NCBI GenBank assembly: GCA_022826745.1
Contig: JAJDUI010000023.1
Span: forward strand, 1 to 64,000
Reading direction: 5' to 3'
Origin: Thermoanaerobaculia bacterium
GTDB taxonomy: Bacteria; Acidobacteriota; Thermoanaerobaculia; Multivoradales; Multivoraceae
DNA length: 64,000 nt
Shown: piece by piece, positions 35,979 through 45,749 of the stretch
How the letters are laid out: the number at the start of each line of letters is the position of its first letter
How positions within the stretch are numbered: position 1 is the stretch's first letter
Translations under genes and position numbers: made by a program
Notes under the pieces: generated by a model
What the model was told of the DNA's origin: nothing
Databases searched by the model: none
What the model saw: the letters and a program-made list of their open reading frames with translations, nothing else

Positions 35979-37215
35979 CGGTCGCCGCGCCGAGATCGAC
36001 CGGCTGGGGTACTGCCGGGAGCGAACCCTGGTGCGCCGCCAGATCCGTGCTCACCTTCGGTTCACCGCCCGTGAAGACCGAACCGAGGTCGAGATTCACG
36101 AAGTCGGCGTCACCGTTGTTCTCGATGTAGAGCCGCAGGTCCGCGGGTACCTCTCCTTCGACCAGTTTGTCCGGGTTCGAAACCCCGTCCCAGACGATGT
36201 CAGGGAAGGCACCGCCGGCGAGGGCGACGAAAGCGTCCGCGAAGTCGCCGTTCGGGCCCTCGCCGCCGCCGACGAACTCGTTGTCGTGAATGTAGACGCC
36301 TTCGGTGTACGGATCGTAGCCGGGGTCGTTGTAGGTGCGACCGGTCGAGAGGTAGGAGATGACCGCCAGGTTCGAGTTCTGGTTGTGGTGGATCCGGTTC
36401 TCGAACAGCTCGACGTTGTCGCTCGCCATCACGATGATCCCCGAGCCGGCCGGGATCGTCGAGACGATCGCGCCTTCCTTGCCGAAGTTCGGCAGGTTGT
36501 TGTCCGTGATGTCGTTGTCGTAGACGCGGGCGTCGCGGCCGTCCTTGACTGGCAGTTCGGGCAGCGAGAAGACGAGCAGGCCGCCGGTGTTGCCGTGGGC
36601 CCGGTTGCCGTAGACGTCGGCGCCGGTCGTGTTCTCGATCTCGATGCCGGCCACGTTCTCCCAGACCTCGTTGCGCCGGACGACGACGTTGGCCGACTGG
36701 CCGACGTAGATGCCGGCGTCCGAGGCGCCGCGGACCCGGCTGTCCTCGATCAGGACGTTCGTGACCTGGACGGGGTAGAGCCCGTAGGCGCCGTTGTTCG
36801 TGTCGGGTCCGTTCGTCCATTCGACCCGGACACTCCGGAAGGCGGCTCCGGTGGTGCCCTCCACCTTGATGCCGTCGCCCCTCGTGTTCTCGACCGCGAG
36901 GTCCTCGACCGTGAAGTCGTCGGCGGTGGCGAGGAGCCCCTCGCCTCCGGTCCCCGGGGCCTGCGATGAGAAATCGAGAATCGTCTCGTCCATCCCCTGG
37001 CCGCGCACGGTCACGCCCTCGACATCCAGGGACAGTGTGGCGTCGAGTTCGAAGCGTCCGGCGGCGAGTTCGATGACCGCTCCGGGCTCGGCCGTCAGCA
37101 GCGCCTCCTGAAGGGTCCGGTGGTCGTTGTCTCCCGGACGCAGCGTCGCGTCCTCCTTCGCGCAGGCGGAAAGCGCGAGGAGGCAGACGGCGGTACAGAG
37201 AGTGTGTTGCTTCAT
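35965..37215 (-). CDS. Right-handed parallel beta-helix lipoprotein
   Basis: Lipobox 'LLALSACAKE', repetitive 'NVVVRRNEVWENVAGIEIENTTGADVYGNRAHGNTGG'. Confidence 0.85.
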   Translation of the reverse strand: MKQHTLCTAVCLLALSACAKEDATLRPGDNDHRTLQEALLTAEPGAVIELAAGRFELDATLSLDVEGVTVRGQGMDETILDFSSQAPGTGGEGLLATADDFTVEDLAVENTRGDGIKVEGTTGAAFRSVRVEWTNGPDTNNGAYGLYPVQVTNVLIEDSRVRGASDAGIYVGQSANVVVRRNEVWENVAGIEIENTTGADVYGNRAHGNTGGLLVFSLPELPVKDGRDARVYDNDITDNNLPNFGKEGAIVSTIPAGSGIIVMASDNVELFENRIHHNQNSNLAVISYLSTGRTYNDPGYDPYTEGVYIHDNEFVGGGEGPNGDFADAFVALAGGAFPDIVWDGVSNPDKLVEGEVPADLRLYIENNGDADFVNLDLGSVFTGGEPKVSTDLAAHQGSLPAVPQPVDLGAATGGAP

Positions 37216-37289
37216 GGCTGGGGTTCCATTTCCGGGTCGTTACCTGGCCGGCGGGATCATGCCATGATAGCCGCGAAAGGGGAGACCTC

Positions 37290-37808
37290 ATGCCGGGACG
37301 GATTGCAATCGCAGCGCTCGCCGTTGGCCTCGCGGGCGCGGCGGCCGCAGGGGACGACGGACCGGTTCCCGAGCCGGAGCCGATCGGCACGATGAGCGAA
37401 CTGATGATCAAGCTCATGTACCCGGCGTCGGACGCCATCCTCTACGTCGAGAGCCGTGCCCCGACCAACGAGGTCGAGTGGAACGAACTCCAGGCGCAGG
37501 CCCTCATCCTCGCCGAATCCGCCAACCTGATCATGATGCCGAGCCGTGTCGTCGGCGACCGTGACGAGTGGATGCGCGACGCCAGGCTGATGTTCGACGC
37601 CGGCGCCGCCGCCTACGAGGCCGCGCTCGAGCACGACCTGGACGCGCTGATCGCCCTGAACGAGCAGGTCTACATGTCCTGCGTCGTATGCCATCGCCGT
37701 ACCCGGCCGGACTACGGGAGGAACTACAAGCGCTTCGAGGATCCGCCGGCCGAGGCCCTTCCGGCCACGGGAGAAGCGCCTCCCGCAGAAGAGGGGCGGG
37801 TACCGTAG
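37290..37808 (+). CDS. Secreted monoheme cytochrome c (cytochrome c'-like)
   Basis: Signal peptide, C-terminal 'YMSCVVCHRRTRPDYG'. Confidence 0.78.
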   Translation: MPGRIAIAALAVGLAGAAAAGDDGPVPEPEPIGTMSELMIKLMYPASDAILYVESRAPTNEVEWNELQAQALILAESANLIMMPSRVVGDRDEWMRDARLMFDAGAAAYEAALEHDLDALIALNEQVYMSCVVCHRRTRPDYGRNYKRFEDPPAEALPATGEAPPAEEGRVP

Positions 37809-37875
37809 CTTCGTCCCGGCCGTTGCGGGGGGCGACGCTGCTACGATGGCGCGCTCAACTCCAGGAGGTCAGAAC

Positions 37876-38811
37876 ATGAACTTGATCGAAGCTCGCAGGC
37901 GGTCGGTCCGTAGCGCGGCGCTGCTGCTCGCGGCCGTGATGGTCCCGGCGGGGCTCGCGGCGGACGACTCCAACGCGGATGTCTGGGACCGGGTCGAACA
38001 CCACACGGTGAAGAACGGCGACGTGGGCATCCACTACGTCACGCTCGGCGAGGGCGAGCCGGTTCTCTTCATCCACGGCTTCCCCGACATCTGGTACAGC
38101 TACCGGCACCAGATGGCTGCCCTCGAAGGCGACTTCCGCGCCGCGGCGATGGACCTCCGCGGCTACAACCGCAGCGGCCAGCCGAAGCGGGTCGAGGACT
38201 ACGCGATGGCTCACCTGCTGGCCGATGTGGCGGCCGTGGTCGAGGACCTCGGCGCGCCGATCAATCTGGTCGGCCACGACTGGGGCGGGGCAATCGCCTG
38301 GCGGTTCGCGATCGAGCATCCGGACAAGGTGAAGCGGTTGGTCATCATGAACCTGACCCACCCCCGCGGCTATGCGAACGTGATCGCGAACGCGACCGAG
38401 GAGCAGCGCCGCAACGTCCAGTACGCCCGGAACTTCGCGTCGTCCGAGCCGGACGGCAGCCCGGTGCCGGAGGGGCTGCTAGGCCGCTACGAGAGCGAGG
38501 GCGAGAAGGTGGCCGGCCACTATCGCGAGGCGTTCTCCCGCTCCTACTGGGACGGCATGCTGAACTACTACCGGGCGAACTACGGCGGGGTCGCCGCCGG
38601 CGGCGAGTTGCCGAACCTCAAGATGCCCGTCCTCCAGTTCCACGGCCTCAAGGACACGGCGGTGGACAAGGACGGGCTCAAGAACACCTGGGACTGGGTC
38701 GACCGCGACTACACCCTGGTCACGGTGCCGACGGTCGGCCATTGGGTCCAGTTGGAGGCCGCCGACCTCGTTTCCGACACGATGCGCGCCTGGCTGCTGG
38801 CCAGGAAGTAG
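37876..38811 (+). CDS. Alpha/beta hydrolase (epoxide hydrolase/haloalkane dehalogenase-like), secreted
   Basis: 'PVLFIHGFPDIWYSYRHQM', 'LVGHDWGGAIAWRFA', signal peptide. Confidence 0.9.
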   Translation: MNLIEARRRSVRSAALLLAAVMVPAGLAADDSNADVWDRVEHHTVKNGDVGIHYVTLGEGEPVLFIHGFPDIWYSYRHQMAALEGDFRAAAMDLRGYNRSGQPKRVEDYAMAHLLADVAAVVEDLGAPINLVGHDWGGAIAWRFAIEHPDKVKRLVIMNLTHPRGYANVIANATEEQRRNVQYARNFASSEPDGSPVPEGLLGRYESEGEKVAGHYREAFSRSYWDGMLNYYRANYGGVAAGGELPNLKMPVLQFHGLKDTAVDKDGLKNTWDWVDRDYTLVTVPTVGHWVQLEAADLVSDTMRAWLLARK

Positions 38812-38837
38812 CGTCACAGCCGCAAGGAGAATCCAGC

Positions 38838-39710
38838 ATGTCGATGACCCAGCATTCCAGGCGTTCGCTTCCCGTCTTCCTGGCTGGCGCCGCGGCTGCC
38901 GCGCTGGTGCTGGCCTGCGCGCCGGCCGAAGCACCGGTGGCGGATGCGGCGGGCGACGGCCAGGCCGCGGCGGAAAGCGAACCGGGGCGGGAGTACTACG
39001 AGATCCGCCGTTACCGCCTGGCGGACGAGGACAGCCGGCAGACCGTCCTCGCCTACCTGGAGAACGCGCTGGTGCCGGCGCTCAACCGGGCCGGGATCGA
39101 CAGGGTGGGCGTGTTCGGAGTCGAGCCGCCCGCCGAGGCGGACGAGCCGGTCGACCCAGTGGACTCACTTTCCGTGTGGGCGATCATCGCCTTCCCGACT
39201 GTCGGGGACTTCACGGCGATGAAGTCGACGCTGGAAGCCGACGCCGAGTACCTGGAAGCCGCCGCGCCGATGTACGCGACGCCAAGGCAGGAGCCGATCT
39301 ACGAGCGCGTGGAGAGCTGGTTCCTGCGGGCCTTCAAGGGCATGCCGGTGATGGAGCTGCCGCCCCAGACCGCGGCCGGGCAGGACCGGATCTTCGAGTT
39401 GCGTCTGTACGAGAGCCACAACGAGGAGACGGCTCGCCGCAAGGTCCACATGTTCGACAACGGTGAGATCGACATCATGCGGGATGTCGAGATGGCGCCC
39501 CTGCTGTTTGCCGAACTCCTGATCGGCGAGGACGTACCGGCCCTCGTCTACATCCTGTCGGCCCCCGACATGGAGGCGCACCGGGAGCACTGGCAGGCGT
39601 TCGGCGGCCATCCCGAGTGGATCCGGATGCGCGACATGGACTACTACAAGGGGACGGTCTCGCGGATCGAGAACGTGTTCCTGCGGCCGACCGCGTTCTC
39701 TCAGATCTAG
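38838..39710 (+). CDS. NIPSNAP-family lipoprotein
   Basis: Lipobox 'LVLACAPA', two NIPSNAP-like halves 'YYEIRRYRLAD', 'IFELRLYESHNEETARRKVHMFDNGEI'. Confidence 0.78.
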   Translation: MSMTQHSRRSLPVFLAGAAAAALVLACAPAEAPVADAAGDGQAAAESEPGREYYEIRRYRLADEDSRQTVLAYLENALVPALNRAGIDRVGVFGVEPPAEADEPVDPVDSLSVWAIIAFPTVGDFTAMKSTLEADAEYLEAAAPMYATPRQEPIYERVESWFLRAFKGMPVMELPPQTAAGQDRIFELRLYESHNEETARRKVHMFDNGEIDIMRDVEMAPLLFAELLIGEDVPALVYILSAPDMEAHREHWQAFGGHPEWIRMRDMDYYKGTVSRIENVFLRPTAFSQI

Positions 39711-39733
39711 CGGGGCGGGCCGCGCGCGGCCGG

Positions 39734-40309
39734 CTACTCGGACGTGTCGGCTTCGGCGGCGCTGCCCGGCCAGCGTACCCAGTAGCCGTCGGCCCAGACC
39801 AGGTCCTCGTTGAAGTCGGTACCGCGGAAGGCGCCGATCTCGTAGGTGGACTGCGGCTGCTCCGTGGCGGAGCCGTCACGGCCGCCGCTCCAGATCCCGA
39901 TGACCTGGGTGCTCAGGAGCTGATCCGAACCGGCGAAGCCGAACCGGTAGGGGTTGTTCCAGCCGTCCCGTTCGGGTACGTCCTGCAGGTAGAAGAACGT
40001 GTTCGACGGGCGGAGCAGGGCGGAGAGGTCCGCGTGGGAGAAGTCGGGATAGGTGAACTCGCTCCAGCTGAACGTGGCGGTCGTGCTCGAGCCGGCGGCC
40101 GCGGCACTGACCTGGTCCGTCAGCCACTGCATCCAGGCGGAACCAACGGCCTTCATGTCGGCCTGGGTGCGGGTCTGGTTCGCGTTCTGCAGCCCGGTCA
40201 TCAGGTTCGGCACCAGCAGCGCTGAGATGATGCCGATGATCGCCACGACGATCAGGAGTTCGATCAGGGTGAAGCCGGCCTGCCGGCTGTGGGAGCGCGC
40301 TCCGGTCAT
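39734..40309 (-). CDS. Type II secretion/type IV pseudopilin
   Basis: Prepilin cleavage motif 'GFTLIELLIVVAIIGIISALLVPNL'. Confidence 0.9.
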   Translation of the reverse strand: MTGARSHSRQAGFTLIELLIVVAIIGIISALLVPNLMTGLQNANQTRTQADMKAVGSAWMQWLTDQVSAAAAGSSTTATFSWSEFTYPDFSHADLSALLRPSNTFFYLQDVPERDGWNNPYRFGFAGSDQLLSTQVIGIWSGGRDGSATEQPQSTYEIGAFRGTDFNEDLVWADGYWVRWPGSAAEADTSE

Positions 40310-40470
40310 CTTCGTGCTCCTTGGTATGAGATTCGAGGTCCGGCCGCGGCGGAGTTTGAGGCGCCTCGCCGACGGCTTACAGGATGATACGGGGCGGAGG
40401 GCCGCGGCGTCCAAGCGGGAGCCCGTTTCTGTAGGGTACAGGGCAATCGCTGTCACGCTCCGGTGGGTCC

Positions 40471-41904
40471 GTGGACTTCAGCCGCTACGAATTCGATCCT
40501 GCGATCCATGACGAGATGTTCGTCGCGGATGGGAAGCCTCGCGACCACTGCCGCGCCGTCTACGAGGCGCTCAGGAACCTGCCCGACGGGGACCTGAACA
40601 CGATTCAGGAGCGAGTGACCCGCTCCTTTTCCCAGGAGGGCATCACTTTCACCGTCTACGGCGACGAGGAGGCGGAGGAGCGGATCATCCCGATCGACTG
40701 CGTGCCGCGCCTGCTCGCCCTGGCGGAATGGCGGGAGCTCGAAGCCGGCCTGGTGCAGCGGATCCGGACCCTCAACCTGTTCCTCGCCGACGCCTACGGC
40801 GACTGCCGCGTCGTCAGGGACGGCGTGATCCCCGCCGACGTCATCCTCGGCTGCCCGCAGTACCGGCTGGCGATGCGCGGCGTTGGCGTGCCGAACGACG
40901 TCTGGGTGACGATCTGCGGCACGGACATCGTGCGCACGCACGAGGGCTTCATGGTGCTGGAGGACAACCTGCGCGTGCCTTCCGGCGTGTCCTACATGAT
41001 CGCCAACCGCAAGGCGGTGAAGGCCGGTCTGCGCCTGCTCTACCGGCGTTCCCGCGTTCAGGACGTCGAGCAGTACGGCAGCCTGTTGCGGCAGACCCTC
41101 TGTGAGCTGTCGCCCGGGGGTCGCCCGGATCCGTGCCTGGTGCTGCTTACTCCGGGCACCTACAACTCGGCGTTCTACGAGCACATGTTCCTGGCTCACG
41201 AGATCGGCGCCGAACTGGTCGAAGGGCAGGATCTGCTGGTCAACGACGGCTTCGTCTACATGCGGACCACCTCCGGCCTCAGGCGGGTCGACGTGATCTA
41301 CCGCCGCGTGGACGACGATTTCCTCGATCCGCTCGTCTTCCGCGAGGACTCCCTGCTGGGCGTTCCGGGCCTGATGAACGCGTTCAAGCGCGGCAACGTG
41401 GCCCTGGCCAACGCTCCGGGAACGGGCGTTGCCGACGACAAGAGCGTCTACGCCTACGTGCCGGACATGGTTCGCTACTACCTGGGCGAGGAGCCCCTGC
41501 TGCAGAACGTCGAGACGCACCTCTGCCGGCGGCCCGAGGACCTGGAGTACACGCTGGACAATCTGGAGCACCTGGTGGTCAAGCGGGTCGGCGAGTCGGG
41601 TGGCTACGGCATGCTGGTCGGCCCGCACTCGACGCCGGAGGAGCGGGACGAGTACGCGAAGACGCTCCGGGCCGATCCCGCGGACTTCATTTCGCAGCCC
41701 ACGCTGGCGCTGTCGCGGTCGCCCTGCCTGATCGACGGCCACGCCGAACCGCGCCACGTCGACCTCCGCCCCTTCGTCCTGACTGGAAACGAGACCCGGA
41801 TCGTCCCCGGGGCGTTCTGCCGGGTGGCCCTGCGCAGGGGCAGCCTGGTCGTGAACTCGAGCCAGGGCGGCGGCGGCAAGGACCTCTGGGTGGTCGATCT
41901 CTGA
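40471..41904 (+). CDS. Circularly permuted ATP-grasp type 2 protein
   Basis: 'RLLALAEWRELEAGLVQRIRTLNLFLADAYG', 'VLEDNLRVPSGVSYMIANR', 'KRVGESGGYGMLVGP'; GTG start. Confidence 0.9.
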   Translation: MDFSRYEFDPAIHDEMFVADGKPRDHCRAVYEALRNLPDGDLNTIQERVTRSFSQEGITFTVYGDEEAEERIIPIDCVPRLLALAEWRELEAGLVQRIRTLNLFLADAYGDCRVVRDGVIPADVILGCPQYRLAMRGVGVPNDVWVTICGTDIVRTHEGFMVLEDNLRVPSGVSYMIANRKAVKAGLRLLYRRSRVQDVEQYGSLLRQTLCELSPGGRPDPCLVLLTPGTYNSAFYEHMFLAHEIGAELVEGQDLLVNDGFVYMRTTSGLRRVDVIYRRVDDDFLDPLVFREDSLLGVPGLMNAFKRGNVALANAPGTGVADDKSVYAYVPDMVRYYLGEEPLLQNVETHLCRRPEDLEYTLDNLEHLVVKRVGESGGYGMLVGPHSTPEERDEYAKTLRADPADFISQPTLALSRSPCLIDGHAEPRHVDLRPFVLTGNETRIVPGAFCRVALRRGSLVVNSSQGGGGKDLWVVDL

Positions 41905-42866
41905 TGCTCTCGCGCAGCGCCCAGGGGGTCTACTGGATGGCCCGCTACCTGGCGAGGGCCGGTTATCTGAGCCGCCTGCTCGAGTTGCAGGTGCAGTTCC
42001 TGGTCGACCGTTCGGTCGAGGAGATTCACTTCGGCTGGAAGCGGATCTACCGGTGCATGAAGCGGTTGCCGCCCCCGGGCGAGCAGTTCCTGCCGGAGAC
42101 GGACGAGTTCGCCCTGGCGGACGCCTTCACGCTGGCGGACGACCTGACGTTCGAGCGTTCGAATCCGGATTCCGTGTGGAGCGCCGTGGCCAGCGGCCGC
42201 GAGAACGCGCGCCAGATGCGTCACTGCATCAGCGGCGAGATGTGGACCTGCCTGAACGCCGCCTGGCTGCGGATTCGCGATCTCGAGGCCGTCGATATCT
42301 GGAGGACGCCGGAGGTCTTCTACGCCCGGACGCGAAGCGAGATCCACAATTTCGTCGGGGTCGCGGACGCGACGATGTACCGTGGCGCGGCGTGGCGGTT
42401 CATGCGCCTCGGCCGGGCCATCGAGCGGGCGCAACTCGCGGTGTCTCTGCTGCTGGCCCAGATCGACCTCAGCCGGCGCACGGAGCGGCGGACCCTGGGC
42501 TGGGCCAGCATGCTGCGCACTCACCATGCCCTGGAGGCCTATGGCCGCGTCTACGGCATCGACCTGAAACCGGACCGGGTTCTGGACCTGCTGGTCGCCG
42601 ACCCGTCCCTCCCCGGCTCCGTACTCGCGACCGTGCAGGCCGCGGCGACCGAACTTCAGGGCCTGGACGGCGGGCCGGGCGTCGAGGCAGACGCCGCCGC
42701 ACGGCGGCTGGCGGGCCGGGCCGAGGCGCTCATCCTCTACGACTGGCCGGAAGCGTCAGCACCTGAAGAACTGCTGGAACAGGTCGGTCAGTCCACCCGC
42801 GATCTGCACGAGGCCGTGCTCGACGCCTTCGTCGACTACGCGATCGAGGATTCTCCGCTGCGGTGA
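41904..42866 (+). CDS. Alpha-E domain protein
   Basis: 'MLSRSAQGVYWMARYLARAGYLSRLLELQ'; overlaps preceding stop. Confidence 0.9.
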   Translation: MLSRSAQGVYWMARYLARAGYLSRLLELQVQFLVDRSVEEIHFGWKRIYRCMKRLPPPGEQFLPETDEFALADAFTLADDLTFERSNPDSVWSAVASGRENARQMRHCISGEMWTCLNAAWLRIRDLEAVDIWRTPEVFYARTRSEIHNFVGVADATMYRGAAWRFMRLGRAIERAQLAVSLLLAQIDLSRRTERRTLGWASMLRTHHALEAYGRVYGIDLKPDRVLDLLVADPSLPGSVLATVQAAATELQGLDGGPGVEADAAARRLAGRAEALILYDWPEASAPEELLEQVGQSTRDLHEAVLDAFVDYAIEDSPLR

Positions 42867-43771
42867 CGTCTGTCCGCCCACTCCGCTACGACGTCGAGCA
42901 CCGGACGCGCTACGAGTACTCGGACGGCGTCCGTGGCTGCGTTCTGATGCTCTGTCTGCAGCCGGTCCGGACACCGGGTCAGAGGGTGCGGCGTTTCGAG
43001 ATCGAGACGACCCCGGCCGCGTCCCTGAGTCCGGAGCGGGACGGTTTCGGCAACCGCCGCCACGTTCTGAACATCCATCGGCGGCATGGGGAACTGGTGA
43101 TCACTTCCCGGTTTCGGGCGGAGCTCGACGTGACGCCGGGCGTGGAAGCGGTGGGCGGCTGGGAGGAAGTGCGGTCGCGGCGCCTGTTGCCGGAGTACTG
43201 GCACTTCGTCGAACCCAGCGCGCTCGCCCGGCCGTCCCCCGCGATCGAGCACTTCGTTCGCGACGAGGGGTTTCGTCCGGAAGATGATCCGATGGAAAGC
43301 CTGATCCGCCTGTCCGACGGGATTCGCGAGCGCTTCGAGTACGAGCCGGGCAGCACCGCGGCCGACTCGCCCGTCGACCATCTGCTCGAGTCGGGCCGGG
43401 GCGTGTGCCAGGACTACGCCCACCTGATGATCGCGATTGCCCGTTCCTGGGGCGTTCCCTCCCGCTACGTGTCCGGCTATCTCCACGACACGGGGCGGGC
43501 CGGCGAGCGAGTGACGGCCGCCGCCAGTCACGCGTGGGTGGAATGCTGGTTGCCTGGGCCTGGTTGGGTAGGCTTCGATCCTACGAACACGACCTTCAGC
43601 GATCAGCGACACATCCGCGTGGCCGCGGGCCGGGACTATGCCGACGTTTCTCCCACAAGGGGGGTGTTCCAGGGCGCCGGGGATGCGCGGATCGCGGTTG
43701 ATGTGATAGTGAATGCAGTTGACAGAGCGCGACTTAGCGGAAGAAACGGCAACGGGAGGCAGAGAGTATGA
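42863..43771 (+). CDS. Transglutaminase-like family protein
   Basis: 'GRGVCQDYAHLMIAIARSWGVPSRYVSGY', 'SHAWVECWLPGPGWVGFDPTN' Cys-His-Asp triad. Confidence 0.93.
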   Translation: MTSVRPLRYDVEHRTRYEYSDGVRGCVLMLCLQPVRTPGQRVRRFEIETTPAASLSPERDGFGNRRHVLNIHRRHGELVITSRFRAELDVTPGVEAVGGWEEVRSRRLLPEYWHFVEPSALARPSPAIEHFVRDEGFRPEDDPMESLIRLSDGIRERFEYEPGSTAADSPVDHLLESGRGVCQDYAHLMIAIARSWGVPSRYVSGYLHDTGRAGERVTAAASHAWVECWLPGPGWVGFDPTNTTFSDQRHIRVAAGRDYADVSPTRGVFQGAGDARIAVDVIVNAVDRARLSGRNGNGRQRV

Positions 43772-44103
43772 ACGTCCAGGTGGAGCATCACGACAAGGTC
43801 CTCGTGGCCAGAGTCGAAGGCCGTGTCGACAGCTCGAACTCCCAGGACTTTGAGCGTCAACTGCAGGGGGCAATCGGCGAAGACGTCAACGCCGTGGTCA
43901 TCGACCTCGGTCAGCTCGCCTACATCAGCAGCGCAGGCCTGAGGGTCGTCCTGCTGGTCGCCAAGACCCTTGGCCAGCGCAACGTGAGCATCTCCCTTTG
44001 CGCGTTGAGCGATCCCGTTCAGTCGGTGTTCGAGATCAGCGGCTTCAACCGCATCATCCAGATCTACGACACGCAGGCCGACGCCCTGGCGGCTGCGGGG
44101 TAG
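43768..44103 (+). CDS. STAS-domain anti-sigma factor antagonist (RsbV-like)
   Basis: 'VVIDLGQLAYISSAGLRVVLLVAK'. Confidence 0.93.
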   Translation: MNVQVEHHDKVLVARVEGRVDSSNSQDFERQLQGAIGEDVNAVVIDLGQLAYISSAGLRVVLLVAKTLGQRNVSISLCALSDPVQSVFEISGFNRIIQIYDTQADALAAAG

Positions 44104-44135
44104 AGGTTGCGGGCGCGGAAGGGGTAGCGGTCCAG

Positions 44136-45308
44136 GTGGGCGATCGGGACCATCCCGACTACAAGATCCTGGTCGTTGACGACGAGCCGGATCTGGAGCG
44201 TCTGGTGCGCCAGCGCATGCGACGCCACATCCGCAAGGGCAAGTACGGCTTCGAGTTCGCCGGCAACGGCGTCGAGGCGCTGGAAGTCCTGACAGAGAAG
44301 ACGGACATCGACATCGTTCTCTCGGACATCAACATGCCGAAGATGGACGGTCTGACCCTCTTGCAGCAGATCCCCGAAGTGAATTCGGATCTCCGCTCGG
44401 TCATCGTCTCGGCCTACGGCGACATGGAGAACATCCGCACCGCGATGAACCGCGGCGCCTTCGACTTCGTCACCAAACCGATCGATTTCACGGACCTCGA
44501 GGTCACGATCGAGCGGACGCTGCGACACCTCGACGAGTGGCGGGCCGCGCTCGCTTCGCGGGACAAGTTGGTGGCGATACAGAACGAGCTCGATGTGGCG
44601 ACGAAGATCCAGCAGTCGATCCTGCCGGACACCTTCCCCCACGTAGACGGCTGCGAGGTCTACGGATGCATGCATGCCGCGCGCAACGTCGGGGGGGACT
44701 TCTTCGACGTGATCAACCTCGATGCGGGGCGGATCGGGCTTGCGGTAGCCGATGTATCGGACAAGGGCGTGCCGGCGGCTCTGTTCATGATGTCGAGCCG
44801 CACGCTGCTCAAGGGAGCGGCGATCGGCGTCGAGGATCCCTCCACGGTCCTCCGGGAAGTGAACGATCTGCTGAACGAGACGAACGATGCGGCGATGTTC
44901 GTCACCGTGTTCTACGGCGTCTACGACCCCTCGACCAGGGTGCTCACCTTCTCCAACGGCGGCCACAACCCTCCGCTGGTGGTTCATCCCGACGGGAGTT
45001 CCGAGGAGCTCGAACTGACGGGTGGCCTTGCCCTCGGGGCGATTCCCGGCTTCGAGTACGGGCAGGCCAGCGTCCGGCTCAGCCCGGGAGATCTCGTCGT
45101 CTTCTTCACGGACGGAGTCACCGAGGCGATCAACGTGTCGAACGAGGAATTCGGTCTCGAGTCGGTCCAGGCTCTGTTCCGGGAGCCCCCGACGCCGACC
45201 GCCCGGGAAGCCGCCGAGATGATCCTGCAGGCGGTGAAGGACTTTGCCGGTGAAGCGCCGCAGTTCGACGATCTGACCTGCATGACCTTGCGTGTCGCCG
45301 ACGAGTGA
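44136..45308 (+). CDS. Response regulator fused to PP2C/SpoIIE phosphatase (RsbU-like)
   Basis: Receiver 'KILVVDDEPDLERLV..IVLSDINMPKMDGL'; 'ARNVGGDFFDVINLDAGRIGLAVADVSDKGVPAALFM'; GTG start. Confidence 0.9.
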   Translation: MGDRDHPDYKILVVDDEPDLERLVRQRMRRHIRKGKYGFEFAGNGVEALEVLTEKTDIDIVLSDINMPKMDGLTLLQQIPEVNSDLRSVIVSAYGDMENIRTAMNRGAFDFVTKPIDFTDLEVTIERTLRHLDEWRAALASRDKLVAIQNELDVATKIQQSILPDTFPHVDGCEVYGCMHAARNVGGDFFDVINLDAGRIGLAVADVSDKGVPAALFMMSSRTLLKGAAIGVEDPSTVLREVNDLLNETNDAAMFVTVFYGVYDPSTRVLTFSNGGHNPPLVVHPDGSSEELELTGGLALGAIPGFEYGQASVRLSPGDLVVFFTDGVTEAINVSNEEFGLESVQALFREPPTPTAREAAEMILQAVKDFAGEAPQFDDLTCMTLRVADE

Positions 45309-45724
45309 GCGGTACTCTCCATCTGCGTGTTCCGAACCGGATCGAGGAGCTTCCGGGGGTCTCGGAGGCGGTGGAGGCGCTCGGCTCGGAGGAGGGTTGG
45401 GCGCAGGACGTGACCTACGCGATCGTTCTCGGGCTGGAGGAAGTGGCGACGAACGTCGTGCGTCACGGCGGCGGCGAGCCTGGTAGCAGCGAGATCGAGA
45501 TCGAGGTCTCGTCGAGCGACGACGAAGTCCGGATCGAGGTTCGGGATAGCGGAAGGGCGTTCGACCCCTTCCACGAGGCGCCCGAGCCGGACCTCGACGC
45601 GGCAGTTCAGGACCGGGAGATCGGCGGTCTGGGGGTCCACTTCGTGAAGGTCCTCATGGATGAAACCTCCTACGGCCGTGAGGGCGGCCGCAACCACGTG
45701 ACCATGGTCAAGCGCCGGAGTTGA
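45305..45724 (+). CDS. RsbW-like anti-sigma/HATPase kinase
   Basis: 'VLGLEEVATNVVRHGGGE', 'VRDSGRAFDPF', 'GGLGVHFVKVLMDETSY'. Confidence 0.9.
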   Translation: MSGTLHLRVPNRIEELPGVSEAVEALGSEEGWAQDVTYAIVLGLEEVATNVVRHGGGEPGSSEIEIEVSSSDDEVRIEVRDSGRAFDPFHEAPEPDLDAAVQDREIGGLGVHFVKVLMDETSYGREGGRNHVTMVKRRS

Positions 45725-45749
45725 ACTCCGCACGGGGAAGCCGAGAGCG

